A DNA stretch of 38,184 bases from assembly GCA_001799995.1 (NCBI GenBank), contig MGUK01000049.1:1-38184 (forward strand), in the 5' to 3' direction. The notes beneath the pieces were generated by a model. The model was not told where the DNA came from and ran no database searches. It was given only the letters and a program-made list of their open reading frames with translations. The stretch is from Elusimicrobia bacterium GWF2_62_30 (GTDB lineage: Bacteria; Elusimicrobiota; Elusimicrobia; Elusimicrobiales; UBA9959). Each line of letters starts with the position of its first letter. Position 1 is the first letter of the stretch. Position numbers and translations under genes: made by a program. Shown piece after piece: positions 31,610 through 38,184 of the stretch.

Positions 31610-32512
31610 ATGAAAATATCCATACTCGCTCTTGCGGTTCTTATAACGACCTCTGCCGGTTCAGTCGCCCTGGCCGGCGGGGTGGAGATAGATTTTGACG
31701 GCACGAACAAAGCCGGCGGCGCGCAGACAGGCACCAGCCAGGCAAAGCTGCTTCCCTCGCTGGAAGCCGCGTTTGCGGCGGGCCAGCCGGCGATCCCGGC
31801 GGTACCTGTGCCTATGAAGACGCTGCCTGACCGCGGCATTCCCCCGGCCAGCAACCCCTATTGCGTAGCTTACTGCGACGGGGACAGCGACGGGGACAGC
31901 GGCAGCGACGGGGACGACGATACTGGTTCAGATAATCCCTCCTCCGGGAACAGCGCCATGCCTGCGGTATCGGCCGAGTTCCTGGAAAAGGTTCTCGTGG
32001 CCTATGTCTGCATCGGCAAGACCGAATTTTCTTCGGACGCGTGCATGAAGAAGACAGGCCGTGAGGCCGCGCTGGCGCTGTCCCTGGACATGCTTAAGAA
32101 AGTTTTCACCGGCAACGCAAAGGATGTCCTGACCTTCCATTTCCCCGTACCGATGACGCATATATTATTCGCCCAGTCGCTATACCAGGCGCAGATGCAC
32201 GGCATTGATATGCTCAGGGCGAAGTTATCTGAGGATAACAAGAAGCTGCTGCCGCTGGCCTGGGATTCCCCGTCTGAGAAAGCGCGGAAGACGCGCCTGA
32301 TGTCGGAAAACGAGAAAACGATAGCGAAGTGGAAGAAAGACGCCATACTTGAAGCGGCCCAGGCCGCCAACTGGAAAGAGGTGCAGGCAAAGATCTTCCT
32401 GTTCAATGGCGGTCCCGCCTACACGCAGCTGGGCAGCGCCCTGCTGGGAAAAGAGGTATTTACCGGGCAAGCCGGCAAACTCCGCGCCCCGCAGCTCCCT
32501 GGCGCGCGCTGA
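31610..32512 (+). CDS. Secreted protein with an Asp/Gly/Ser-rich segment
   Basis: This is a 300-residue protein with a signal peptide (MKISILALAVLITTSAGSVALAGG). The open frame begins at 31526, but AGGAAAA before the ATG at 31610 and the signal peptide decide the start. Residues about 88-110 form a low-complexity stretch of Asp, Gly and Ser (CDGDSDGDSGSDGDDD) that could bind calcium or act as a flexible spacer. The C-terminal 170 residues look mainly helical, with cysteines at VCIGK and DACMKK. No family is recognised. It is the middle gene of the three-gene run. Confidence 0.68.
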   Translation: MKISILALAVLITTSAGSVALAGGVEIDFDGTNKAGGAQTGTSQAKLLPSLEAAFAAGQPAIPAVPVPMKTLPDRGIPPASNPYCVAYCDGDSDGDSGSDGDDDTGSDNPSSGNSAMPAVSAEFLEKVLVAYVCIGKTEFSSDACMKKTGREAALALSLDMLKKVFTGNAKDVLTFHFPVPMTHILFAQSLYQAQMHGIDMLRAKLSEDNKKLLPLAWDSPSEKARKTRLMSENEKTIAKWKKDAILEAAQAANWKEVQAKIFLFNGGPAYTQLGSALLGKEVFTGQAGKLRAPQLPGAR

Positions 32513-32546
32513 GCCGGCAATAATAGAATACAACCGGGGGAGCTAA

Positions 32547-34415
32547 ATGGAAGCAACAGGTGCCAGGAAAATTATTTTGATCACAACGGCTGCGCTGGGC
32601 GCGATGGCGCTGACCGCGCTGGGCGCGCTGCTGGCTCAACCCGCCTCCGCCCGGGATTTTTCCGGCATAACCGGCGTGATGCTGTACTGGCTCCTGGCGG
32701 GCGCGCCGCTCGTCTCCCTGTGGCTGGCCTCGTCTGCGGGCGCGGAAACGGCGGGACTGGAACCCGCTCCCGGGTATAAACGACTTATGAAGGCGCTTGG
32801 CGCCGTTGTCCTGGCCGCGGCCGTGATATTTATAGGTGCGTGGGCCTCCACTGGTTTCCGCGTGCCCGACTTCCCTAAAATAAATTTTTACGACGTGAAT
32901 CCTATAGACTACGCCCCGGCGCTTTTATACCTGGTGCTGCACGGCTTTACTATCGCATACACCACAAGAAAAACGGCGGCGGGTTTCTTGCTGGCCGCGT
33001 TAAGTCTTGCCCTGGCCGTGCTGCCGCTGCTCCTCATCGCCTCTTTCCAGCAGCTTCGTTTTGAACTGCTGCCGCTGGGAGCGCTCAGCATAGCTGCGGC
33101 GATAGCGGCCTTCGCCGGCCCTTTCGCGGCCCTTAAGCTGCGCACCTCAGGGGCGGCGCGGGCCGCGGCGCTGGTCCTGGTCCTGCCGGCTCTGCTTGCC
33201 GTCGGCGGTCTTGCCGCGCTGCACCTGAGGGCGAGCCGCGAAGCGTTCCCCGTAGAGGTCGGCTATTACTCCTGTTTGTTTCCGGACACATACCTCCTGG
33301 GCGACGCCATGCTGGTGCACAAGCCGTACAGCGGCCGGATATACCTGATCGACAAGGCGGGCAAGCGCGCCGAGCTGGTCCGCGGCTCGTTCTTCCCCAG
33401 GCTCAGGCTCCTGCTCCCGGCGATGGACGAAGACAACGTAATGGCCACGCGCGGCCGCGACGGAACGTTCTGGCTGCTGCATCAGAGCGGCAACACGGCC
33501 AGCTTGTTCAGCGGCGGTATAAATGGCTTCACGGAACGGGCCAAGATCCCTTTGGAGGAAGGCTTTCCGGTCTGGCTGCTGGGTTTCAACCGGCCCGGCC
33601 TGATGCGGCACACAAGTAAAGGCGTATATTTCGCCGACCTGCCCTACGGCGGCGCCGCGATCAACTGGGGAAAAAGATACGAGGGCCGCTCAGCCGACGC
33701 TCGCGAGAACGAATTGCTCCTCGCCGGGCTTCCGTCGCCCAGTCTGCGCGGAAGCACGCTGGTCTACGGCAAGGACCATTGGCAGGTACCCGGCAATTTG
33801 GAACAAACGGACCCAGCCCCGTTCCCCGCTTTCCAGCTGAACGGCAAAGCGTCCTTTTTCGTCCCGGCGGAGGGAAAGCACGGGCTTTTTACTTATTATT
33901 GCCGCTCAGGCGCAGCGGCCCAGGCGGTCTGGCCCGGCTACGCGCGCCAACCGCTATCTTACTATCATTTGCGGACTACGATCTGGCCTACTCCGGGCGG
34001 CGCGGCGTGGTGGAGGGCGGAAGACAGAACAACAGGCTTCCACCGGGAACCGGTTTTTCTTATAGTGAACGAAGAGGGAAAAGCCTTGCCGCCGGTAAGA
34101 TTCCCCGGCGCAATGATCAAAGAGGCCGGAACGGATCAGTTATCGGACGCTATTCTTCTGCGGGCTTCAGGCGACGACCTCTGGTTCAACCTGGCCGGCA
34201 AATACCTGGCCAGGCTCTCCGCCGGCAAGCCGGACCAGTACAAACTCTGGAAGTTCCCCGAACTAACCCCGGTGTTGCAACACCACGGTTGCTGCCTCTC
34301 CAGCTACGATAACTATGCTCTTTCCGTAAAGCCAGTCGGCGGCGGCGCGATGCTGGCCGCCCTGGACGGCGTATACTTCATGGATTGGAACGGAAACTCA
34401 AAAAAACTGTATTGA
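32547..34415 (+). CDS. Membrane protein with large extracytoplasmic domain, unknown function
   Basis: This is a 622-residue protein. Residues 1-235 contain about six to seven hydrophobic segments (for example near 10-32, 40-62, 85-105, 120-140, 150-170, 178-200 and 208-228). The remaining 390 residues are soluble. They contain recurring short beta-rich stretches such as GRIYLIDKAGKRAELV, GTFWLLHQSGNTASLF and DGVYFMDWNGNSKKLY, which could be blades of a beta-propeller; that fold is inference. A strong GGGGGAG ribosome site precedes the ATG. It is the last gene of the run, followed by a hairpin. It may be the membrane anchor or sensor partner of the two secreted proteins. Confidence 0.68.
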   Translation: MEATGARKIILITTAALGAMALTALGALLAQPASARDFSGITGVMLYWLLAGAPLVSLWLASSAGAETAGLEPAPGYKRLMKALGAVVLAAAVIFIGAWASTGFRVPDFPKINFYDVNPIDYAPALLYLVLHGFTIAYTTRKTAAGFLLAALSLALAVLPLLLIASFQQLRFELLPLGALSIAAAIAAFAGPFAALKLRTSGAARAAALVLVLPALLAVGGLAALHLRASREAFPVEVGYYSCLFPDTYLLGDAMLVHKPYSGRIYLIDKAGKRAELVRGSFFPRLRLLLPAMDEDNVMATRGRDGTFWLLHQSGNTASLFSGGINGFTERAKIPLEEGFPVWLLGFNRPGLMRHTSKGVYFADLPYGGAAINWGKRYEGRSADARENELLLAGLPSPSLRGSTLVYGKDHWQVPGNLEQTDPAPFPAFQLNGKASFFVPAEGKHGLFTYYCRSGAAAQAVWPGYARQPLSYYHLRTTIWPTPGGAAWWRAEDRTTGFHREPVFLIVNEEGKALPPVRFPGAMIKEAGTDQLSDAILLRASGDDLWFNLAGKYLARLSAGKPDQYKLWKFPELTPVLQHHGCCLSSYDNYALSVKPVGGGAMLAALDGVYFMDWNGNSKKLY

Positions 34416-34433
34416 CCTCGATCGTTCTCCGGC

Positions 34434-34462
34434 CAAAACAAAACCGCCGGGCTTCCCGGCGG
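34434..34462 (-). terminator. Rho-independent terminator of the toxin-antitoxin operon
   Basis: CCGCCGGG (34444-34451) and CCCGGCGG (34455-34462) form a perfect 8-bp stem with a 3-base loop. On the minus strand the stem is followed by GGTTTTGTTTTGG, a T-rich tail. On the plus strand no T-tract follows, so it serves mainly the minus-strand operon, though the hairpin could also slow the convergent operon. Confidence 0.7.
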
Positions 34463-34485
34463 GTCAGTGTTCCCTGATATTGATC

Positions 34486-34788
34486 TTAACGATGATGTAT
34501 CTGGGCGGGCTTGAAGGACATTTCAAGGCCGGTGGCTTTTAATATGCCCATGAAGGTTTTTAATTCGGGGTTGCCGCGCTTTGACAGGGTTTTATAGAGA
34601 CCGGCCCTTGAAAGGGAAACTTCTTTCGCGGTTTTTGAGACGCCGCGCGCCTTGACCAGCTGCGCCAGCACAACAAGGAGCAGCGCCGGGTCGTTCTCTT
34701 CAACGGCGGCGTTCAGATAAAGCGCTGCTTCTTTGGGGTCTTTAAGCGCTTTATCAAGATATTCCCCGTGCGTTCTGTATTTCCTCAT
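34486..34788 (-). CDS. HigA-like antitoxin (HI1420-type, HTH)
   Basis: This is a 100-residue protein of the 'putative addiction module antidote' type. The start YRTHGEYLDKALKDPKEAALYLNAAVEE is typical of the family. A helix-turn-helix of the Xre/Cro kind follows (about 45-85, with SKTAKEVSLSRAGLYKTLSKRGNPEL). It should bind and neutralise the toxin encoded just upstream and repress the shared promoter. Its start overlaps the toxin stop by four bases. The toxin-first order is characteristic of HigBA-type modules. Confidence 0.88.
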   Translation of the reverse strand: MRKYRTHGEYLDKALKDPKEAALYLNAAVEENDPALLLVVLAQLVKARGVSKTAKEVSLSRAGLYKTLSKRGNPELKTFMGILKATGLEMSFKPAQIHHR

Positions 34789-35108
34789 AAATTATTCTTG
34801 TAATCGCTCCAATAAACTAGTGCACGCAGAATATCCTTCCGCTGGCTGCTTTTGTCCCCGGCGCAAAGCAGAACAAGCAATTCTCCGCCATGCAGCCCTA
34901 TATATACCCTGTACCCGGGGCCCCGGTCTATCCGCAATTCAATTACCCCATGCCCAATATTCTTATGGCCCCCGAAATTCCCCAGTTCCGCCCTGGTAAC
35001 CCGCGCCCGGATCTTAGCGGCGCCGACGCGGTCCGCGAGAGAATCGACGTATTCGGTATACGCTTCAACTCCCGCGCTTGTTCTGTAGATCAGAGATTTT
35101 CTAAGCAT
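34785..35108 (-). CDS. RelE/HigB-superfamily toxin (Gp49-type)
   Basis: This is a 107-residue protein of the 'addiction module killer protein' group. The stretches GNFGGHKNIGHGVIELRID, GPGYRVYIG and LCAGDKSSQRKDI match the conserved core of these ribosome-dependent mRNA interferases. I chose the ATG at 35108; a GTG three codons upstream (35117) is also in frame but lies inside the promoter-operator. There is no Shine-Dalgarno at either start, so translation may be leaderless or weak, as suits a toxin. It is first in the operon with the antitoxin. Confidence 0.87.
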   Translation of the reverse strand: MLRKSLIYRTSAGVEAYTEYVDSLADRVGAAKIRARVTRAELGNFGGHKNIGHGVIELRIDRGPGYRVYIGLHGGELLVLLCAGDKSSQRKDILRALVYWSDYKNNL

Positions 35109-35137
35109 AGTGTACACTATAGTTTACATATTGTCAA
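35107..35137 (-). promoter_or_regulatory. Promoter and palindromic operator of the toxin-antitoxin pair
   Basis: On the minus strand TTGACA (35132-35137) and TACACT (35109-35114) are 17 bases apart. ATAGTGTACACTAT (35107-35120) is a perfect 14-base palindrome covering the -10 element and the start codon, as expected for autorepression by the antitoxin. The start predicted from this -10 would fall slightly inside the gene. Either the alternative -10 TATAGT (35116-35121) is used and the mRNA is leaderless, or the start codon is mis-set. Confidence 0.55.
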
Positions 35138-35180
35138 GAGCCATAAAATGGCGACAAGCTCATTGATATACCATAACAGA

Positions 35181-35254
35181 CCAACCCGAGTGGCCTATGG
35201 CCCTGCCGTAACAAGCGCTTTGCGCAACAGACGGCCAAAGGCGTGTCGGGTTGG
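35181..35254. repeat. Branched inverted-repeat element C (outer stem plus two hairpins)
   Basis: The outer stem CCAACCCGA (35181-35189) pairs with TCGGGTTGG (35246-35254). Inside are GGCC-TAT-GGCC (35192-35202) and a second hairpin, GCCGT (35205-35209) with ACGGC (35231-35235), which itself contains GCGC-TTT-GCGC. The layout is like that of elements A (36704) and B (35805), but I see no clear sequence match. It lies between the toxin promoter and the dut terminator. Confidence 0.5.
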
Positions 35255-35258
35255 GTAA

Positions 35259-35290
35259 AGAAAAACCCGGCCACCAGGGCCGGATTTTTC
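35259..35290 (-). terminator. Rho-independent terminator of dut
   Basis: CCGGCC (35267-35272) and GGCCGG (35278-35283) form the stem with a 5-base loop. An A-run precedes and a T-run follows, so it can work on both strands. On the minus strand it lies just beyond the dut stop at 35309. Confidence 0.75.
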
Positions 35291-35308
35291 CTACTTCAAC
35301 TTGGCATT

Positions 35309-35752
35309 TTAGTGCTTGCCGGTGCTGCCGAAGCCGCCGGCGCCGCGGGTGGTGGCGGCCAGTTCGGGGGCTTCGGTGAAGGCGGCGTATTCCACCTGGT
35401 TGAAGACCATCTGGGCGATCTTCTCGCCTTTCTTTATTTCGTAGGGGGTTTTGGGGTCGAGGTTGATGAGGATGACGCCGACTTCGCCGCGGTAGGGGGC
35501 ATCGACGGTGCCGGGGGTGTTGAGGACGGTGAGGCCGTGCTTGAGGGCGAGGCCGCTCTTGGGGCGGACCTGTCCTTCAAAGCCGTGCGGGATGGCCATT
35601 TTGAGGCCGGTGGGCACCAGCACGCGGGCGCCGGGGGCCAGGACGTGGTCGATGGCGGAATAGAGGTCGACGCCGGCGTCGCCTTCGTGGGCGTAGGCGG
35701 GCATTTTGGCTTCGGGGTTGAGTTTCTGTATGGTGACTTCTAATTTGGGCAT
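35309..35752 (-). CDS. dut: dUTP diphosphatase (dUTPase)
   Basis: This is a 147-residue trimeric-type dUTPase, of usual length. All five motifs are visible: EGDAGVDLYS (motif 1, near 23-32), RPKSGLAL (63-70), GTVDAPYRGEVGVILIN (81-97), KKGEKIAQMVF and the C-terminal RGAGGFGSTG. It hydrolyses dUTP to dUMP and pyrophosphate, keeping uracil out of DNA and supplying dTMP synthesis. AAGGA before the ATG is a good ribosome site. It is next to the anaerobic ribonucleotide reductase genes, all on the minus strand, but the gap of 196 bases with a structured element suggests a separate transcript. Confidence 0.95.
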   Translation of the reverse strand: MPKLEVTIQKLNPEAKMPAYAHEGDAGVDLYSAIDHVLAPGARVLVPTGLKMAIPHGFEGQVRPKSGLALKHGLTVLNTPGTVDAPYRGEVGVILINLDPKTPYEIKKGEKIAQMVFNQVEYAAFTEAPELAATTRGAGGFGSTGKH

Positions 35753-35804
35753 ATTTTCCTTTTAACTAAATGAAAACGCAAGATGCTCAGTCGGGGTTGC
35801 CGGT

Positions 35805-35912
35805 GGTATGGGTTTATCGGGCACGCTATCGGCCACACCGTGGCCGCGCTCGCGCTCGGCCTCGCCGCTTACGCAAGGCTCGGCCTGCGCGACGGCCCTC
35901 TAAACCCATACC
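35805..35912. repeat. Branched inverted-repeat element B
   Basis: The outer stem GGTATGGGTTTA (35805-35816) pairs perfectly with TAAACCCATACC (35901-35912). Inside are the hairpin GGCCAC-ACC-GTGGCC (35831-35845) and a longer one, 35852-35890, with GCGC, GGCC and GCC pairs stacked around GCTTACGCAA. On the minus strand AGGCCGAGCCTTGCGTAA matches element A at 36743-36759 almost exactly. Apart from this element, the gap 35753-35948 shows nothing. Confidence 0.6.
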
Positions 35913-35948
35913 CCCGTCCACCCCTCCACTATAAACTCAGACAGACAC

Positions 35949-36674
35949 TCATCCCCTTATCTGTGAGTTGGGGAGGTATTTAGAGACTTCTTTGTGGATG
36001 TCTTCCAAAAGCCGGGGCGGGGTTTCGGGGAAGGCTTCCAGGCGTTTATCTACCAGGCCGTTCTTGCGCGGCACGAACTTCTGAACGTAATATTTGTGGG
36101 CGTCGCCGCCGGCGGCGCCGGCTATGAACTTGGCGGCGGCTATCATTTCCTGCACGGTGAAGAAGGCTATTTCGCCGTCGCCGCGCACTACGGGGGCGAT
36201 GGTGGTGCGGAATTCGTAGTCGGGGAAGCCGGCGACGAGCTTGATGCTTTCGGCCATGGCGGCTTCGTGGCCTTCCACGCCGGCGGAGGCGGGCCACAGG
36301 AACCTGGGGCCTTTTACGTCCATGGCGACGTAGTCTACGAGCTTGTCGGCGAGCAGGCGCGCGAGCACGGCGGGGTTGCTGCCGTTAGTGTCGAGCTTGA
36401 CGGCGAGGCCGCGGGCGCGGAGCTTCAAGATGAAGGGGACGAGGTTAGGCTGGAGGGTGGGTTCGCCGCCGCAGATAACTACGCCGTTGACCCAGTCTTT
36501 TACGGTATCGAGGTAGTTGAAGAAGCCGTCGGTGCCGATGTCTTTGGCGTTTGCCAGCAAGGGCGCCGCGTGGCAATGGGGGCAGAGGTAATTACACCCC
36601 GGCGTGAACGCCACCGCGGCTATCTTGCCGGGGTAATCGATCAAATTAAATTCGAGTGCTGCACCTATCTTCAT
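35949..36674 (-). CDS. nrdG: Anaerobic ribonucleotide reductase activating enzyme (radical SAM)
   Basis: This is a 241-residue radical SAM protein. The iron-sulphur motif is C27-x3-C31-x2-C34 (TPGCNYLCPHCH), preceded by FNLIDYPGKIAAVAF, typical of NrdG-type activases. Further family features are VVICGGEPTLQ, KLDTNGSNP and VDYVAMDVKGP. It cleaves S-adenosylmethionine to make the glycyl radical on NrdD. It is longer than E. coli NrdG (about 154) and closer to the PflA-length activases that accompany many NrdD proteins. It lies downstream of nrdD on the same strand, separated by element A. The start at 36674 has no Shine-Dalgarno. Confidence 0.9.
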   Translation of the reverse strand: MKIGAALEFNLIDYPGKIAAVAFTPGCNYLCPHCHAAPLLANAKDIGTDGFFNYLDTVKDWVNGVVICGGEPTLQPNLVPFILKLRARGLAVKLDTNGSNPAVLARLLADKLVDYVAMDVKGPRFLWPASAGVEGHEAAMAESIKLVAGFPDYEFRTTIAPVVRGDGEIAFFTVQEMIAAAKFIAGAAGGDAHKYYVQKFVPRKNGLVDKRLEAFPETPPRLLEDIHKEVSKYLPNSQIRG

Positions 36675-36703
36675 TAATTATTTACTACTTACACCCACTG
36701 TGA

Positions 36704-36833
36704 GGCGGGCGACACGGTGGCCGGGTTAGCAAAACCTTCCGTAGGCCGAGGCTTGCATAGCGCCGAGGCCGGAGGATGAGCGAGGCACGGTGTGCCGAGC
36801 GCGTTTTGCGTCCCGGCCACCGTGGCGCCCGCC
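36704..36833. repeat. Branched inverted-repeat element A between nrdD and nrdG
   Basis: The outer arms at 36704-36725 and 36812-36833 are 22 bases each with one mismatch. Next comes GCAAAAC (36729-36735) with GTTTTGC (36803-36809). Inside are an imperfect hairpin (36735-36774) and GGCAC-GGT-GTGCC (36784-36796). It begins five bases past the nrdD stop in transcription order and could form a large cloverleaf in RNA or a cruciform in DNA. No T-tract follows on either strand, so it is not an ordinary terminator. Confidence 0.65.
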
Positions 36834-36838
36834 GAACC

Positions 36839-38184
36839 CTATTTCACCGCGTAGGCGCCTTCTACCATCTTGAAGTATTCCACTTCTTTGCGGTGCACCG
36901 GCTTGCCGCGCTTGAACTCGAGTTCGTGGCGGACGGCGCTGCCGTTGTTCTTGACCAGCACGGTGGGGATGGGGTCGAGCGGCACGTTCCAGCGCGCGGC
37001 CTCAAGGCGCCCTTCGGGGGTGCTGAGGTCGTGGAACTCCACCGGGATCTCAATGCCCTTTTCCTTCAGCGCCAGCGTGAGGCTGGCTTTGGCCTCTTCG
37101 CACATGGCACAGCCGGGCTTGCCGAAGACCATCACCTTCTTGGAGGTGTCGGCCTCGTGCAGCCAGTTGAGGCCGGGCGCGAAGTTGGAGTAGTTCGGAG
37201 CCACGGCCTCGCGGGCGCGGCTGATCTCCAGCTGGGAGTCGTTCCAGCCGCTGAGGTTGGAGAAGTAGCCCACGATCTTGGTGCGCTTGGTCATGTCCGT
37301 GCTTTCGCACTTGCCGCACTTGTCCTTGAAACCGAAGTAGTTGGTGTGGCAGTTGTTGCAGTGCGTGAACTCCGGCGACACGGTGATCTGGCTGGCGCGC
37401 GTGTTGCGGAAGGTCTTTTCCACCAGCGTGCCGATGGACGCCGGCGGGATCTGGGACTCGCCGCAGTACACGTGGATGATGGAGCCCGACTCGATCATGT
37501 CGTGGAACTTGGACTGCAGCTCGATGCGGTCCAGGATGCTCACGTTGGCGCCGGGGTTGAGGTGGATGGAGTTGGTGTAGTAAGGGGCTTTCTTGATGTC
37601 GCCCTTAATAACCTTTTTCGCCTCGGGGAAGCGGGCCATGTCGCCCTTGGCCAGCTTCTGCGTGGCCGATTCCGCCGGGGTCTCTTCCAGCGTCACCTTC
37701 AGCCCGGTCTCCAGCTTAAGCTGGTTGATCTTCTGGTACATGTGGTCGATGATCAGCAGCCCGGTCTCGTAGGCGTCCTTTCCCTCGTGCAGCTCTTTGC
37801 CGGTGAGGTACTGCACCACTTCGTTAAGGCCGATGAGGCCCATAATGTAGGTGGCCTTGTTGAGGTTCACGTAAGGCGTGCCGTCGTCGGAGGGCAGGCC
37901 CAGCGAGCGCAGCGGGCTGCCGTCGGTGTCCAACAGGGTCTGTGTGTAGACCTTCTTCTGCTGGTGGGCCTTCATGGCCAGGTCCATGGCCTTGCTGATC
38001 TCTTTGAGCGTGCCCTGCAGGGTCTTGCCCTTGAAGGCGGCCTGCGGCAGGTTGATGGTGACGTTCTGAAAGCCCGTGAAGCGGATGCACTCCGGGTGCT
38101 TCAGGAGGAACGGGTCGGTGACCTTTTCCTTGAGGCGGCAGCACTGGGCCAGCGTGGCGCCGGCGCCGTCGCGGTCGAACATGA
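36839..38184 (-). CDS. nrdD: Anaerobic ribonucleoside-triphosphate reductase, 3' part, fused to a redoxin domain
   Basis: The last 448 or so codons of nrdD are present; the gene continues beyond the right edge. Residue numbers below count from the Met encoded at 38182. The zinc-site cysteines are C275/C278 and C289/C292 (CNNCHTN and CGKCES). The glycyl radical site is G305 in KIVGYFSNLSGWN. Residues about 348-415 form a glutaredoxin/thioredoxin-like domain (VMVFGKPGCAMCEEA, then PIPTVLVKNNG) with redox pair C358-C361. Class III reductases make dNTPs without oxygen; some use formate and others a redoxin as electron donor. The fused redoxin suggests the latter. nrdG follows downstream. Confidence 0.92.
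   Translation of the reverse strand, partial: MFDRDGAGATLAQCCRLKEKVTDPFLLKHPECIRFTGFQNVTINLPQAAFKGKTLQGTLKEISKAMDLAMKAHQQKKVYTQTLLDTDGSPLRSLGLPSDDGTPYVNLNKATYIMGLIGLNEVVQYLTGKELHEGKDAYETGLLIIDHMYQKINQLKLETGLKVTLEETPAESATQKLAKGDMARFPEAKKVIKGDIKKAPYYTNSIHLNPGANVSILDRIELQSKFHDMIESGSIIHVYCGESQIPPASIGTLVEKTFRNTRASQITVSPEFTHCNNCHTNYFGFKDKCGKCESTDMTKRTKIVGYFSNLSGWNDSQLEISRAREAVAPNYSNFAPGLNWLHEADTSKKVMVFGKPGCAMCEEAKASLTLALKEKGIEIPVEFHDLSTPEGRLEAARWNVPLDPIPTVLVKNNGSAVRHELEFKRGKPVHRKEVEYFKMVEGAYAVK

Noticed and set aside
35181..35254. Integron attC site beside a toxin-antitoxin cassette
   Set aside because: GTTGGGT at the right end fits the R' consensus, but the left end does not give the matching RYYYAAC, neighbouring elements lack both, and no integrase is present.
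35783..35983. A 66-codon plus-strand frame between dut and nrdG
   Set aside because: It is made of the arms of branched element B, has no ribosome site and an unnatural composition.

Overview
The window is a GC-rich bacterial chromosome segment, coding on both strands, from a Gram-negative organism. The evidence for two membranes is a secretin-type lipoprotein, several signal peptides and an HtrA-like periplasmic protease. An oxygen-independent class III ribonucleotide reductase (nrdD/nrdG) points to anaerobic or facultative life. The many hybrid histidine kinases and the families of small palindromic intergenic repeats would fit an Elusimicrobiota- or deltaproteobacteria-like genome. That placement is inference; no rRNA or other marker gene is present to settle it. 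I see no tRNA, rRNA, CRISPR array or transposase gene. No gap between genes exceeds 300 bases.

Layout. 1-2004: the start of an unidentified gene leaving the left edge, a candidate small RNA with a good promoter, a DUF3800 protein and a DUF2914 membrane protein. 2088-8904: signalling, with two tandem related hybrid kinases on the minus strand and, divergently, a YdjM-like membrane protein coupled to a receiver-kinase. 8995-20593: secretion and cell surface. This holds a small secreted protein, then a tightly coupled three-gene module: a 2628-residue exported repeat protein ending in ricin-type lectin domains, a TPR-secretin lipoprotein, and an HtrA-like protease without PDZ. I regard this module as the best candidate for an undescribed system. 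20619-28905 (minus): a DinG-type helicase, a YycJ-type MBL hydrolase, a protein with two PD-(D/E)XK-like motifs, an RNase J-like MBL protein, a 5'-nucleotidase and a ChrB-domain protein. 29083-30351: a GGDEF diguanylate cyclase bracketed by two copies of a palindromic repeat. 30637-34415: three genes for exported or membrane proteins of unknown function behind a large AT-rich palindrome. 34486-35117: a HigBA/Gp49-type toxin-antitoxin pair. 35309-38184: dUTPase, nrdG and the 3' part of nrdD, the last fused to a redoxin domain. All three serve deoxynucleotide supply.

Intergenic DNA is rich in structure. There are five copies of an AGGGGACG...CGTCCCCT palindromic element (REP/MITE-like), two copies of a GGGGTCAGACCC palindrome, and three branched inverted-repeat elements around dut, nrdG and nrdD. 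Two of the branched elements share sequence; the third shares only the layout. Several repeats touch gene ends and supply the last codons or the stop codon.
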